42,196 nt of DNA from Neoluteolibacter marinus (GCF_014904755.1 NZ_JACZFQ010000114.1:1-42196); one strand, 5' to 3'. Shown: positions 16,744 to 25,474, counted from the stretch's first letter. Notes: a model not told the origin generated them from the letters alone. A program made the numbers and translations.

Positions 16744-19700
16744 TCACTGCCGCACCCTCACCTGGAAGAACCGGCGCGGGCGGTCGATCGGCAGCGGGTA
16801 GTCGAGGGTGGCCGCCGCAGGCGACTGGAGCGTCGCGACGCGGGACCAGTCGTCCAGGTTCTCCGAACCCCAGACCTCGTAGAAAAAGAAGGGACGGGCG
16901 GGGATATCCATCCTCAATCCGCCGTTGTCCCGGAACAGCGAAGACTCGGGCAGCGGCGGGGCCTCGCGCGAGAGGTCGCCATTGGCGATCCGCTCCGCCC
17001 ACGCCGAAAGCCAGTCGATCAGGCCCGCGTAGGCCGGGTTGCCGATCAGGTCGTTGGCCTCGAGGCGGTCGGTTTCCAGGTTGTAGAGTTCGAGCGGGAT
17101 CGCGTTGCCCGTGCCGGCGTTGGCATTGTTGAGCAAGGGATTGTCGAAGATGATCTTCCAGTAGCCCGTGAGCGGCGGATCCAGCGGGATGGTCCCGTGG
17201 TACTGCAGCGCCAGCCAGGTGTTGCCCGCCTGCTCGTTGGTCAGGATCGGCGGCCGGGGATCGGCGGGCTGGTTCTTGAAGACCTTGCCCCGCGGGAAGC
17301 CGTCGACCGCCGCGTCGCCTGCCGCGGCGGGATCGTCGAGCGGACTGCCCAACAACTCCGCGACGGTCGGGAAGATGTCCTGCATCGCGACCAGGTCGTC
17401 GCGGGTGATACCGCCGTTTCCTTCGGTGCCGTCGCCGATGCCGCCATTCTTCCAGTAGGCCATCATCGGCACCCGGTGGCCGCCCTCGTAGATCCGCGCC
17501 TTGAAGGCCCGCAGGTTGCCGACCGCGCGCTGCTCGTTGATCTCGGACCCGTTGTCGCTGCCGAACACCAGCAGGGTGTTGTCGATCAGTTTGGCGCCCG
17601 GGTTCCGCGGATCGTCCGTGGTTTCCAGGTAGTCCATCAGCCGTCCTAACAGAACGTCGTTCAGGTAGACGAAGTCGCGGCGGACGTCACCGGTCGGGCT
17701 GCCGTCCTTCCAATGGCTCTCCCCCACCACCGGCACGCCGTCGATGGCCGTGTCGGGCGTGTAGACCTGGTGGTTCGAGTGCGACGCGAAATAGAGGAAG
17801 AACGGCCGCTGGCTCTCCGAAGTGTTCCCCAGGTGCGACTGCATGAAGCCCCTCGCCTGATCCAACATCTCCTGGCCCATCCCGTCCCAGTCGTAGGAGC
17901 CGTCGAGCTGCTTGCCGCGCCCGGTGACACCTGCAACCCGCCGGCCCTCGAGCCATCCCGGCCCGATGTCCTGCGCCGGCCCGTTGCCGTCCTGGCCATC
18001 GGGACCGGAGGTGAGGTGCGACCGAGAGAACCCGTGGAAGAAGTCGAAGCCGTGGTCCAGCGGAGTGTCGCGCATCATCACGCCGAAGTCCGCCTGGTCC
18101 CAGCCGGCGGCGGGCAAGCCGTCGTCCTGCCGGTACTCCAGCCCGAGGTGCCACTTGCCGACCATTGCCGTGGCGTAGCCCTTGGCCTTCAGGAAAGCCG
18201 GCAAGGTCGGTCGCTCCTTCTCGATCATCGGCGGCTTCACCGCTCCCATCAGCACGCCGTTCAAGAGCCCCGCCCGCCAGGCGTAGCGACCGGTCATCAA
18301 GGCGTAGCGTGTCGGCGTGCAGCGGTTCTGCGCATGGGCGTCGGTGAAGCGCATGCCGAGGTCGGCGAGCCGCTCCATGGCCGGCGTCACGATCTGGTCG
18401 CCGTCCGCCAGCCCGGACCAGTCCTGATAGGCGCTGGTGTCGCCGATGCCCATGTCATCGGCGAGGAAGAAGACGATGTTCGGTGCACCCGCCGGCGCGG
18501 CGACCGGGGTTGCCCGGGTGATCACCCGCAGGTCGTCGATCACCTTCGGTGAGGAACCGAGCAGACGGAAGGTCGCGGTGAGCGTCATCCCGTCGGGACT
18601 GATCGAGATTTCATCCGCGACTTCCCCGTCCACGCTCCGCCGCAGCGCCGAGTCGGGCGACAGCGATTCGCTTTCGAACAACATCCCGTCCAGACCGAAG
18701 GCGGCATCGGTTTCCTCGAGCCGGTTCGCGAAGCCGGACGCCGGTGCCGTCTCGGTCCGGTAGGCCAGGCCGACGATCGGGGCGTCGAAGGTGATGGTGG
18801 TCGTCAGGATCACTTGGGGCGCGTCGTCCGGCAGGTCGGCATGCAGCAGGAAGCTGTTCAGCGGGACCCCGGTCGGCAGCGTTCCCGCGGTTCCGGCGTT
18901 GCCGGACAACGACACCGGGCCGCCGACCAGGTGATCGACCTCGACGGGTGCAGCCAGGGTGACCCCGCCTTTCTCGGGGATCAGCTGGATCGCGGCGTGG
19001 CGCTCGGAATCACCGGCCCGGACCGACGCCGGCGGCGGATCGAGGATGACCACCTCGCCGGAGACATAGCGGATGCCGTCTTCGCCCACCGGACCTGCGG
19101 GCGTCGCCGGACTGCCATCGACCCGGACGGTCAGTTCACTGGTGCTGCTGCCGTGCTCGTTGGTTGCGGTGAGGCTGTAAGTCGTGATGGTCGCCGGATT
19201 CACGATGGCGAAACCGCTGGTCCCGCCGCCCACCTCGCCCGGTGCGGGTGAGATGGTGATGCTGTCCGCACCGAGCACGTCCCACGACAGCCTCAGGTCG
19301 TCCCCGGCAGAGATGCTGGAGTCGTTCGCAACGAAGGCACCGATCAACGGCGGCAAGTCACCCTCCCCCGGCTGCACCGTGAAGTTCACCCCGTCGATCC
19401 GGAAGCCGCCGGTATCTCCCGAGAAGATCGCCGCCACGGGGCCGGGATCGCCACTGGTCCGCACGAGGTTGAGCGACGTCACGTCGAAGTCCCCCTCGCT
19501 GCCGGCGGTCGGCACCACGGTCATCGACTCGCGGGTCAGGAGATTGACGACGGTGAACGACTCCGTCCCGACCGGGTCGGTTCCGCTGCGGCCGACGTTG
19601 CGGACATTGATGCGGGTGAGCTGGACGCCGACCCCGGCCGTCACCCCGTTGATCTCGTCGAAGCGGATCGCGATGCCCTCCCTGTTGGTTACATCCGCAC

Positions 19701-20070
19701 CGATGCCGCCGCCATTCGGATTGCCCTCGACCCCGATGTAGCCGTTCGCGTCGCGGTCCACATTGCCGTCGACCAGCTCGTCGCCGAGGGTCGCCGGGTC
19801 GGTGCTGACGTTCTTCATCGCGTCGAACTTCAGCCGCACGCTGCCGTTGAATGCTCCGGGCTCGGTCACCGATCCGCTGACGTCCCAAATGCCGGTCGCA
19901 CTGAAGCCGTTCCCCGAGCCATCGAGCTCGGCGAGGATCCCTACCTCCGAGACCCCGCCGGTGTTGCCGTTCGAGCGAACGATGATCTCCGCGAAGGCGG
20001 GCGAGAGGGAAAGGCCGAGGCCGAGGCCGATGGCCGCGCTCAGGACGCGGGTGGGGGTATGGGAAAACAT
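16744..20070 (-). CDS. Large exported sulfatase with N-terminal PEP-CTERM-protein-like domain
   Basis: A 1108-residue protein with signal peptide (ATG at 20070, MFSHTPTRVLSAAIG...AFA). Residues about 27-230 are the same beta domain found in the neighbouring PEP-CTERM protein. An Ig/PKD-like domain follows (about 235-345, ending TYSLTATNEHGSSTSELTV), then another beta domain (about 375-535). The alkaline-phosphatase-fold sulfatase begins near 535 (PNIVFFLADDMGIGDT) and has the formylglycine motif CTPTR with C584. GKWHLGLEY and FGSDNGSE supply further conserved metal and active-site residues. The last 60 residues resemble the C-terminal tail (FFYEVWGSENLDDWSRVA) common on exported Verrucomicrobial proteins. 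It should hydrolyse sulfate esters, probably of glycans, outside the cytoplasm after activation by an anaerobic or aerobic maturase not seen here. The frame opens 38 codons earlier without a convincing start. Confidence 0.92.
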   Translation of the reverse strand: MFSHTPTRVLSAAIGLGLGLSLSPAFAEIIVRSNGNTGGVSEVGILAELDGSGNGFSATGIWDVSGSVTEPGAFNGSVRLKFDAMKNVSTDPATLGDELVDGNVDRDANGYIGVEGNPNGGGIGADVTNREGIAIRFDEINGVTAGVGVQLTRINVRNVGRSGTDPVGTESFTVVNLLTRESMTVVPTAGSEGDFDVTSLNLVRTSGDPGPVAAIFSGDTGGFRIDGVNFTVQPGEGDLPPLIGAFVANDSSISAGDDLRLSWDVLGADSITISPAPGEVGGGTSGFAIVNPATITTYSLTATNEHGSSTSELTVRVDGSPATPAGPVGEDGIRYVSGEVVILDPPPASVRAGDSERHAAIQLIPEKGGVTLAAPVEVDHLVGGPVSLSGNAGTAGTLPTGVPLNSFLLHADLPDDAPQVILTTTITFDAPIVGLAYRTETAPASGFANRLEETDAAFGLDGMLFESESLSPDSALRRSVDGEVADEISISPDGMTLTATFRLLGSSPKVIDDLRVITRATPVAAPAGAPNIVFFLADDMGIGDTSAYQDWSGLADGDQIVTPAMERLADLGMRFTDAHAQNRCTPTRYALMTGRYAWRAGLLNGVLMGAVKPPMIEKERPTLPAFLKAKGYATAMVGKWHLGLEYRQDDGLPAAGWDQADFGVMMRDTPLDHGFDFFHGFSRSHLTSGPDGQDGNGPAQDIGPGWLEGRRVAGVTGRGKQLDGSYDWDGMGQEMLDQARGFMQSHLGNTSESQRPFFLYFASHSNHQVYTPDTAIDGVPVVGESHWKDGSPTGDVRRDFVYLNDVLLGRLMDYLETTDDPRNPGAKLIDNTLLVFGSDNGSEINEQRAVGNLRAFKARIYEGGHRVPMMAYWKNGGIGDGTEGNGGITRDDLVAMQDIFPTVAELLGSPLDDPAAAGDAAVDGFPRGKVFKNQPADPRPPILTNEQAGNTWLALQYHGTIPLDPPLTGYWKIIFDNPLLNNANAGTGNAIPLELYNLETDRLEANDLIGNPAYAGLIDWLSAWAERIANGDLSREAPPLPESSLFRDNGGLRMDIPARPFFFYEVWGSENLDDWSRVATLQSPAAATLDYPLPIDRPRRFFQVRVRQ

Positions 20071-20392
20071 GTGGGTTCGGATGGGTTTTCGGGGACCGCG
20101 CGGCTGCCCGCGGCGGAAGAAGCCGTTGGGCACGGCTCCGGGAGGGTGAATGCCTCCTTCCCGCCAAACGTTCGCGAAAACCACGTCACCGCCCCGCCGA
20201 ACCCGCCGGAACCGAGTGCAGCGTCCGCAAATCGGAAATTTTCATGCGAAAGCAGGAACGATCGGGTGCCCTCGGGATATCATAGCGTGCGGGCCGCGGC
20301 GCTCCACCCGGGGCGCTTGCACGACGGCGAGACGCAATCCGAGATCGACTCGTCCGCCCGTTCCGAGCCAACTGCCTATCCCTGCCAATTCC
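20071..20392. promoter_or_regulatory. Divergent intergenic region between two sulfatase genes
   Basis: These 322 bases separate the starts of the large (-) and small (+) sulfatase genes and must contain both promoters. The centre is locally AT-richer (around 20225-20255, with GGAAATTTTCATGCGAAAG), the most promoter-like patch in the region. AAACGTT near 20165 also occurs upstream of the PEP-CTERM gene. No gene or clear hairpin is seen. Confidence 0.45.
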
Positions 20393-21793
20393 ATGTTCCC
20401 GATCAAAACCCTGCTCGCCTCCGCCTTCCTCGCGGCGGCGACCGCCGCCAGCCCGCCCAATATCCTGGTCATCATTGCCGACGACTGCACCCACAGCGAC
20501 CTGCCGGTCCATGGCGGTGAAAACGCACACACCCCGAACATCGACCGCCTCGCCAAGGAAGGCCTGGTGTTCGAGCGCGCCTACGTCGGCATGGCGATGT
20601 GCTCGCCGTCGCGCTCAGAGCTCTATTCCGGCCGCCTGCCCCTGCGCAACGGCTGCGCGTGGAACCACGGCAGCTCCCGCCCCGGCACCCGCAGCCTGCC
20701 CCACTTCCTCGGCGACCTCGGCTACCGCGTCGGTCTCACCGGCAAAACCCACATCGGTCCGCACGAAGCCTATCCCTTCGAGAAGGTCCCGGGATTCGAC
20801 GACAATTGCGTGCGCAATCCCACCCGCCCGCACGACCTCGCCGGCGCGCGCGAATTCATCACCCGCGATACCGCCCGGCCGTTCTGCCTGGTCGTCGCCC
20901 TGACCGAGCCCCACGCCCCGTGGGTCATGGGCGACCGCTCGGCCTACCCGCCGAAAAAGCTGAAACTCCCGCCCTACCTCGCCGACACCCCGCGGACCCG
21001 GCAGGACTTCTCCGCCTACCTCGCGGAGATCACCTACATGGACTCCCAGGTCGGCGAGATCCTCGACCTGCTCGATGAGGTGAAGCGGGCGGACGACACG
21101 CTGGTCCTCTTCACCAGCGAACAAGGCGCCCAGTTCCCCGGCAACAAGTGGACCAACTGGGACAGCGGTCTCCACACCTCGATGATCGCCCGCTGGCCCG
21201 GCGCCATCGCCCCCGGCACCCGCACCAAGGCCCTCGTCCAGTATGCCGACGTCGTGCCGACCTTCATCGAGATCGCCGGCGGCAAGCCGGCCACGGACAC
21301 CTTCGACGGCAGCAGCTTCGTCAAGGTGCTGCGCGGGGAAAGCGACCGCCACCGGGAGTTCGCCTACGGCATGCATAATAATTGGCCGGAAGGCCCGCCG
21401 TACCCGATCCGCTCGATCACCGACGGCGACTGGCGCTACATCCGCAACCTGACCCCCGACCGGCTCTACATCGAAAAGCACCTGCTCGGCCGCACCGAGC
21501 ACAATGCCTACTGGCCGACCTGGTTGTTCCACTCCACCGACAACCCGGACACCTTGCGGCTGGTCGAGCGCTTCATGCGCCGCCCTGCCGAGCATCTCCA
21601 TCACACCGCGGAGGACCGCTTCGAGATGACGAACCTGGCCGACAACCCGGACTACCAGGCCATCAAGGAACGGCTCTCCGCCGCCCTCGACCGCCAGCTC
21701 GCCGACCAGCTCGACCCCGGGGTGCCGATCGACACCCCCGAAGCCCACCGCGCCGCCGCCAGCGGCAAGCCGGCCTTCCCCGGCAAACCGTGA
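20393..21793 (+). CDS. Exported sulfatase (formylglycine type)
   Basis: A 466-residue sulfatase with signal peptide (MFPIKTLLASAFLAAATAAS). The metal-binding start PNILVIIADDCTHSD follows directly. The formylglycine motif is CSPSR (C70), fitting C-x-P-x-R. TGKTHIGPHEAYPFE, ALTEPHAPWVMGD and TSEQGAQFPGNKWTNWDSG supply the remaining conserved active-site residues (HAPW histidine, the D/E-Q/N metal ligand and lysine). Length is typical of S1-family sulfatases. It diverges from the large sulfatase, which suggests joint use on one sulfated substrate. The ATG at 20393 is chosen because it directly opens the signal peptide; the frame itself opens at 20150. A hairpin follows the stop by about 15 bases. 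Confidence 0.94.
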   Translation: MFPIKTLLASAFLAAATAASPPNILVIIADDCTHSDLPVHGGENAHTPNIDRLAKEGLVFERAYVGMAMCSPSRSELYSGRLPLRNGCAWNHGSSRPGTRSLPHFLGDLGYRVGLTGKTHIGPHEAYPFEKVPGFDDNCVRNPTRPHDLAGAREFITRDTARPFCLVVALTEPHAPWVMGDRSAYPPKKLKLPPYLADTPRTRQDFSAYLAEITYMDSQVGEILDLLDEVKRADDTLVLFTSEQGAQFPGNKWTNWDSGLHTSMIARWPGAIAPGTRTKALVQYADVVPTFIEIAGGKPATDTFDGSSFVKVLRGESDRHREFAYGMHNNWPEGPPYPIRSITDGDWRYIRNLTPDRLYIEKHLLGRTEHNAYWPTWLFHSTDNPDTLRLVERFMRRPAEHLHHTAEDRFEMTNLADNPDYQAIKERLSAALDRQLADQLDPGVPIDTPEAHRAAASGKPAFPGKP

Positions 21794-21807
21794 GCTTTTT
21801 CCGTAGG

Positions 21808-21825
21808 CGCGTTCGTGAGAACGCG
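21808..21825 (+). terminator. Hairpin downstream of the small sulfatase, terminator or REP-like
   Basis: CGCGTTC and GAACGCG form a perfect 7-bp stem around the tetraloop GTGA, followed by TTTCCC. It begins 15 bases after the sulfatase stop. The short T run makes it a plausible weak intrinsic terminator. The compact GTAGGCGCGTTCGTGAG element could also be a dispersed genomic repeat. Confidence 0.55.
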
Positions 21826-22093
21826 TTTCCCCCGACCCGCGTCCCTCCCCGCGCCGGCCCCGCTTCCGGGGAACCGGCCTCCTTCCCTTGTCCGCCAACC
21901 TTTCTCCCGGAACCCCACGGAATCGCCCCGCCCCCTTTTCCTCCGCCACCGGAACTCCCGCCACCCGCCGGACCGCTTGACCCGTTTCGACTTCCGCCCT
22001 TGAGTCGATCACAACGACCCGGCGACAACTCGCGAAACGGCGAGATACTCTCCGCGAACACCAAAAATCTAAGCCCCCCCCCACACACCGCCT
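21826..22093. other. Pyrimidine-rich intergenic stretch without genes
   Basis: From the hairpin to the SUKH gene the + strand is strongly C/T-rich, with runs such as CCCCCCCCC just before 22086 and a small hairpin near 21866-21880 (CCCCG-CTTC-CGGGG). No open frame looks coding. The composition shifts abruptly to AT-richer sequence at about 22040, matching the start of the next gene's less GC-rich block. Confidence 0.5.
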
Positions 22094-22924
22094 ATGTCAC
22101 AGGAATTCGATGGCTTCGATCTCGCCTCGTTCTGGGAGGACTCCCAATACGCCAAGGAGAACTACGTCGGAGAGGAGCCCACCCCGGAGGTAATCGAAGC
22201 CGTGGAGAAGCGACTCGGATACAAATTGCCTGCTGCATACATTCAACTAGCCAAGACGCAAAATGGCGGCTTCCCCAAGAACACGAATCACCGCACAAAC
22301 GAGCCGACTTCGTGGTCCGACGACCACATCGCAATCACCGGGATCTACTCAATCGGAAGCAGCAAGCTCTACTCCTTGTGCGGAGAGACATTCAATTCTC
22401 GGTTCTGGGAGGAGGAGTGGGGTTATCCCGCTGTCGGCGTCTATTTTGCTGATTGTCCCTCCGCCGGACATGACATGCTCGCTCTTGACTACCGGAACTG
22501 TGGCCCGCAAGGAGAGCCCGAGGTAGTCCACGTCGATCAGGAAGATGATTATCGGATCACCAAGGTGGCAGCGACCTTCGAGGATTTCATCCGTGGACTC
22601 GAGTCTGACGACGCATTCAGGGAGGACGAATCCGAGATCGAACGCATTCTCTGGGAGAACGATCTGGAAGCTCTACGGAGGCTTATCGGTTCGGGCTTTG
22701 ATCTCGAAATGACCGATGAGCATGACCGGACCATCATCGAGAACGCTGCCATCCAGAATCGCCCCGAGGTCATTCAACTGCTCGCCGAAGCTGGTGCATC
22801 TCTGCGAAGCGCTCTGGAAATCGCGGAGAACAACGCGCTCTACTTCCCGGAGCACGAAGCTTCCGTCGAGGCCCTGCGGATCCTAACAGGAAACAACTGC
22901 GACCAATCGGCCCCCGGGGAGTGA
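22094..22924 (+). CDS. SUKH (SMI1/KNR4) domain protein with C-terminal ankyrin-like repeats
   Basis: A 276-residue cytoplasmic protein. Residues about 25-180 fit the SMI1/KNR4 (SUKH) fold: TPEVIEAVEKRLGYKLPAAYIQLAKTQNGG is the classic opening, and VYFADCPSAGHDMLALDYRNCGPQGEPEVVHVDQE is the conserved core; TFEDFIRGL ends the domain. Residues about 195-270 hold two ankyrin-like units (ALRRLIGSGFDLEMTDEHDRTIIENAAIQNRPEVIQLLAEAGASL). SUKH proteins are frequent immunity proteins against polymorphic toxins, but also stand alone. Codon use is visibly less GC-rich than the neighbours, suggesting recent acquisition. No toxin gene lies beside it. A GC-rich inverted repeat (GGGGAG/CTCCCC, about 22916-22935) overlaps its stop. 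Confidence 0.85.
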   Translation: MSQEFDGFDLASFWEDSQYAKENYVGEEPTPEVIEAVEKRLGYKLPAAYIQLAKTQNGGFPKNTNHRTNEPTSWSDDHIAITGIYSIGSSKLYSLCGETFNSRFWEEEWGYPAVGVYFADCPSAGHDMLALDYRNCGPQGEPEVVHVDQEDDYRITKVAATFEDFIRGLESDDAFREDESEIERILWENDLEALRRLIGSGFDLEMTDEHDRTIIENAAIQNRPEVIQLLAEAGASLRSALEIAENNALYFPEHEASVEALRILTGNNCDQSAPGE

Positions 22925-23006
22925 TTCGCTCCCCCACCCCGGGGACTCCTGAACCCGTGTGCGGTGCAGCAGGAAGCGCAGATTCCAAACCCTATTCACC
23001 CGCCCG

Positions 23007-23405
23007 CTAGCCGCGCAGGGAGGCCCACGGTTCCTCCGTGCTCACATCGACCATGAACGGTCCGACCTGCGAGCCGGGCGAGAGGATGGCCAGGATGACG
23101 GCATCCTTGTCGCTGTCGTTGAAGGTCGCATGAACGACACCCGGCCCCATGTGGGCGGCCTCGCCGACCTTGAGGGTCTGCTTCTCCTCGCCGACCCACT
23201 GCTCCACCTCGCCCTCGAGAACGTAGATGACTTCCTCGAGCTCCGGATGGTGGTGGAAATTGTGACACTCGCCGGCGGGTAGCACCGCGCGGCAGACCTG
23301 CAGGTCCTTGGCATTGGTGATTTCCGGCCGGCACATCCAGTAGTTGGTGCGGCCCTTGAAATCCTCCTTGATGGCTTCGGCTTCGGTGATGAACGGGGTC
23401 TTCAT
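23007..23405 (-). CDS. Cupin domain protein (copy 2)
   Basis: A 132-residue single-domain cupin. Motif 1 is CHNFHHHPELEEVIYVLEGEVEQWVGEE (two histidines and a glutamate for metal binding), motif 2 is MGPGVVHATFND. It resembles the longer cupin at 8571-9035, including a C-R-P near the start, EQWVGEE and the end (V)STEEPWASLRG. Its ATG overlaps the TGA of the glycerate kinase gene (ATGA), so it is translationally coupled and last in the ThuA-glycerate kinase-cupin operon. The reaction is unknown; a sugar-acid isomerase or sensor role would fit. Confidence 0.9.
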   Translation of the reverse strand: MKTPFITEAEAIKEDFKGRTNYWMCRPEITNAKDLQVCRAVLPAGECHNFHHHPELEEVIYVLEGEVEQWVGEEKQTLKVGEAAHMGPGVVHATFNDSDKDAVILAILSPGSQVGPFMVDVSTEEPWASLRG

Positions 23406-24517
23406 GATTGGATAAAGTTCGACTGCTCGACCATCGCGGTCAGCAAGGGGCCGGCTTCCGCGATCAGTTGCTCGAGCGGCAGGCCGGTGTCGGCGAGGGC
23501 GTGGAGCGACGCGAATATCCCGCTTCCGCGCGCCGCGTCGTCGGTCATGCCGCAGAAGCCAGTGACCGGGATCCCGTGCCGGGCGGCCAGCCTGGCCAGG
23601 GCGACCGGGCCCTTGCCCGACAGGCTCTGGTGGTCGATCGATCCCTCGCCGGTGATCACGTGGTCGGCCTTCACGACCCGCTCTTCGAGCTTCAGGAGAT
23701 CGGCCAACAGGTCGAATCCCGACACCAGCTCGGCCCCGGCGAAATGCAGCAGGCCGAAGCCCAGACCGCCGGCAGCCCCGGCCCCGGGAATCTCCGCGGC
23801 CTGCTCACCGCCGCTGATCGCGACCAGGTTGCGCAGCGCCATTTCCAGCGTCACCTTCGATTCCGCCGTCGCCCCCTTCTGACCGGAAAACACCGCGGTC
23901 GCCCCGCGCTCGCCGAGCAAGGGATTGTCGACGTCGCACGCGGCGGTGACCCTCGGCAAGGTCATGCGGTTGGAAAAATCGACCGCGGTCGCCCCGAGCA
24001 GGTTCCACGGATTCGGATCGACGGAAACCCCGCTCTCGTCGGGGAAAATCACCCCGAGGGCCGACGCCATCCCGCAGCCGCCGTCGTTGGTCGCACTGCC
24101 GCCGATGCCCATGATGATGCGGCTCACCTGGTGCTCGGCGATCGCGTGCGCCATCTGCATTCCCACGCCGAGCGTGGTTGCGACCAGCGGATCCCTCTCG
24201 CTGGCAGCCAGCCGCCACAAGCCGGCGGTCTCGGCCATTTCCATCACTGCGACCGGTCCCTCGGCGGTATCGGCCAGCACGTACTTGCTGTCGACCGGCC
24301 GCCCGAGGGCATCCACCGCCGGGCAATGGATCCAGCGTCCGGCCAGGGCGGAGGCCAGGCTTTCCATGAAGCCCTCGCCGCCGTCGGCGATCGGGCACAA
24401 GTCGAGTTCCGCGGTCGGATCGAGCCGCCGGATGCCCTCCGCGATGGCGGCGGCGGCTTCCGGGGCGGAGAGCGATCCCTTGAACTTGTCGGGGGCGATG
24501 AGGATGCGTCGGGACAT
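23402..24517 (-). CDS. Glycerate kinase
   Basis: A 371-residue glycerate kinase of the GlxK/GarK family, which phosphorylates D-glycerate with ATP, usually to 2-phosphoglycerate (EC 2.7.1.165). The N terminus ILIAPDKFKGSLSAPEAA is the family signature; PIADGGEGFMESL, MGIGGSATNDGGCGMASALG, GAAGGLGFGLL and TGEGSIDHQSL are all diagnostic. The ATG at 24517 has GAGG at a suitable distance and gives the expected N terminus; a TTG at 24532 that overlaps the ThuA stop is an alternative start. It is the middle gene of a tightly overlapping operon. Glycerate is the end of galactarate/glucarate and glyoxylate routes, which links this operon to the UxaA locus. Confidence 0.95.
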   Translation of the reverse strand: MSRRILIAPDKFKGSLSAPEAAAAIAEGIRRLDPTAELDLCPIADGGEGFMESLASALAGRWIHCPAVDALGRPVDSKYVLADTAEGPVAVMEMAETAGLWRLAASERDPLVATTLGVGMQMAHAIAEHQVSRIIMGIGGSATNDGGCGMASALGVIFPDESGVSVDPNPWNLLGATAVDFSNRMTLPRVTAACDVDNPLLGERGATAVFSGQKGATAESKVTLEMALRNLVAISGGEQAAEIPGAGAAGGLGFGLLHFAGAELVSGFDLLADLLKLEERVVKADHVITGEGSIDHQSLSGKGPVALARLAARHGIPVTGFCGMTDDAARGSGIFASLHALADTGLPLEQLIAEAGPLLTAMVEQSNFIQS

Positions 24518-24528
24518 GGCGGCTGTCC

Positions 24529-25311
24529 TCAAGGCTGGATGCCCAGTTCCGGTTCGCCAAGCGCCTTGATCTCCTCCGGCTTGCAGAACTCGTCGAGGTT
24601 GTCACGCTTCCCGGCCCAGGCGATGCCGCGGAGCAGGATCGCCCGGTAGCTCGGCCGCTCGAAGGTCGAGTAGAGGTGGCCGGGGATGGTGACGAAGGCG
24701 CGGTACTGGTCCTTCTCGTAGGTCCACATCTGCCCCTGCACCTTCGGCGTGCCATCGCCGGTGTCGCTGGTCGCCAGCACCCGCACCTCGGGGGAAACGT
24801 CGAGGTCGTAGTAGATCTCGTCGTCCATCTTGAAATCGGCCGCGCCGGCGGTGATCGGATGGCGCTTGGACGCTTCGTCGACGTAGTGCAGCGCCATCGG
24901 GCCCTCGCGCCATTTGGTCGTGCCGTGGATCCAGGCACCGCCGACCACGGATTTCCACCAGGCGGTGTCCTGGCCCACCACCGCGGTGTGGATCACCACG
25001 ATCCCGCCGCCGCGCCGGGTGAACTTCGCCAGGTTCGCCTTCTGCTCCTCCGTCGCGTTCGCGCCTTCCTGCGCATACATGACCAGCACGTCGGTCTGTT
25101 CCAGCTGGGCGGCGGTGGGCCAGTCCTTGGCGCCGTCGCTCTGGATCCCCCGCTCCGCCAGGATCACCTTCCAGTCGTTGAGGAAGCGCTCGTGCTCGTG
25201 GGCATTCGGACCGTGGGTCTTTTCCCCGCCGCGGATGAACACCCGCAACGGGGCGGCATCCAGGATCATCGGGCACAGGATCAACAACGCGCTGGCAAGG
25301 AGTCGTTTCAT
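24529..25311 (-). CDS. Exported ThuA domain protein
   Basis: A 260-residue protein with a signal peptide (MKRLLASALLILCPMILDA) and a ThuA-like class I glutamine-amidotransferase-like fold. Markers are VFIRGGEKTHGPNAHEHERF, DVLVMYAQEG, GGGIVVIHTAVVG, the aromatic GGAWIHGTTKWREG segment, and HPITAGAADFKMDDEIYYDLDVSP. In related bacteria ThuA takes part in disaccharide (trehalose/sucrose) utilisation, and exported ThuA-like proteins are common near PVC dehydrogenases; the chemistry is unsettled. It opens the operon with glycerate kinase and the cupin and diverges from the ThuA/PVC dehydrogenase gene at 25475, which has its own ThuA domain. Confidence 0.92.
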   Translation of the reverse strand: MKRLLASALLILCPMILDAAPLRVFIRGGEKTHGPNAHEHERFLNDWKVILAERGIQSDGAKDWPTAAQLEQTDVLVMYAQEGANATEEQKANLAKFTRRGGGIVVIHTAVVGQDTAWWKSVVGGAWIHGTTKWREGPMALHYVDEASKRHPITAGAADFKMDDEIYYDLDVSPEVRVLATSDTGDGTPKVQGQMWTYEKDQYRAFVTIPGHLYSTFERPSYRAILLRGIAWAGKRDNLDEFCKPEEIKALGEPELGIQP

Positions 25312-25378
25312 GGGTTCGGGTCGGGAGGCGCAGTCCTAGTCGAAGCCGCGTCCGGCTGCAAGCCGACGAATAAAATGC

Positions 25379-25396
25379 GTTTCACATATGAGAAAC
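25379..25396. promoter_or_regulatory. Palindromic operator-like site in a divergent promoter region
   Basis: GTTTCACATATGAGAAAC is an 18-bp palindrome with 16 of 18 positions symmetric around CATATG. It lies midway between the start of the ThuA operon (25311) and the ThuA/dehydrogenase gene (25475), in the only AT-rich patch of the region, where it could serve both promoters. The regulator is unknown. Confidence 0.45.
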
Positions 25397-25474
25397 CCGT
25401 GAAAACTTTGCGGCCCCCATTCAGTATTGGCCCCGCCCGATCCACGCTCCACGATTTCCTCAACCGTCCGCCTC

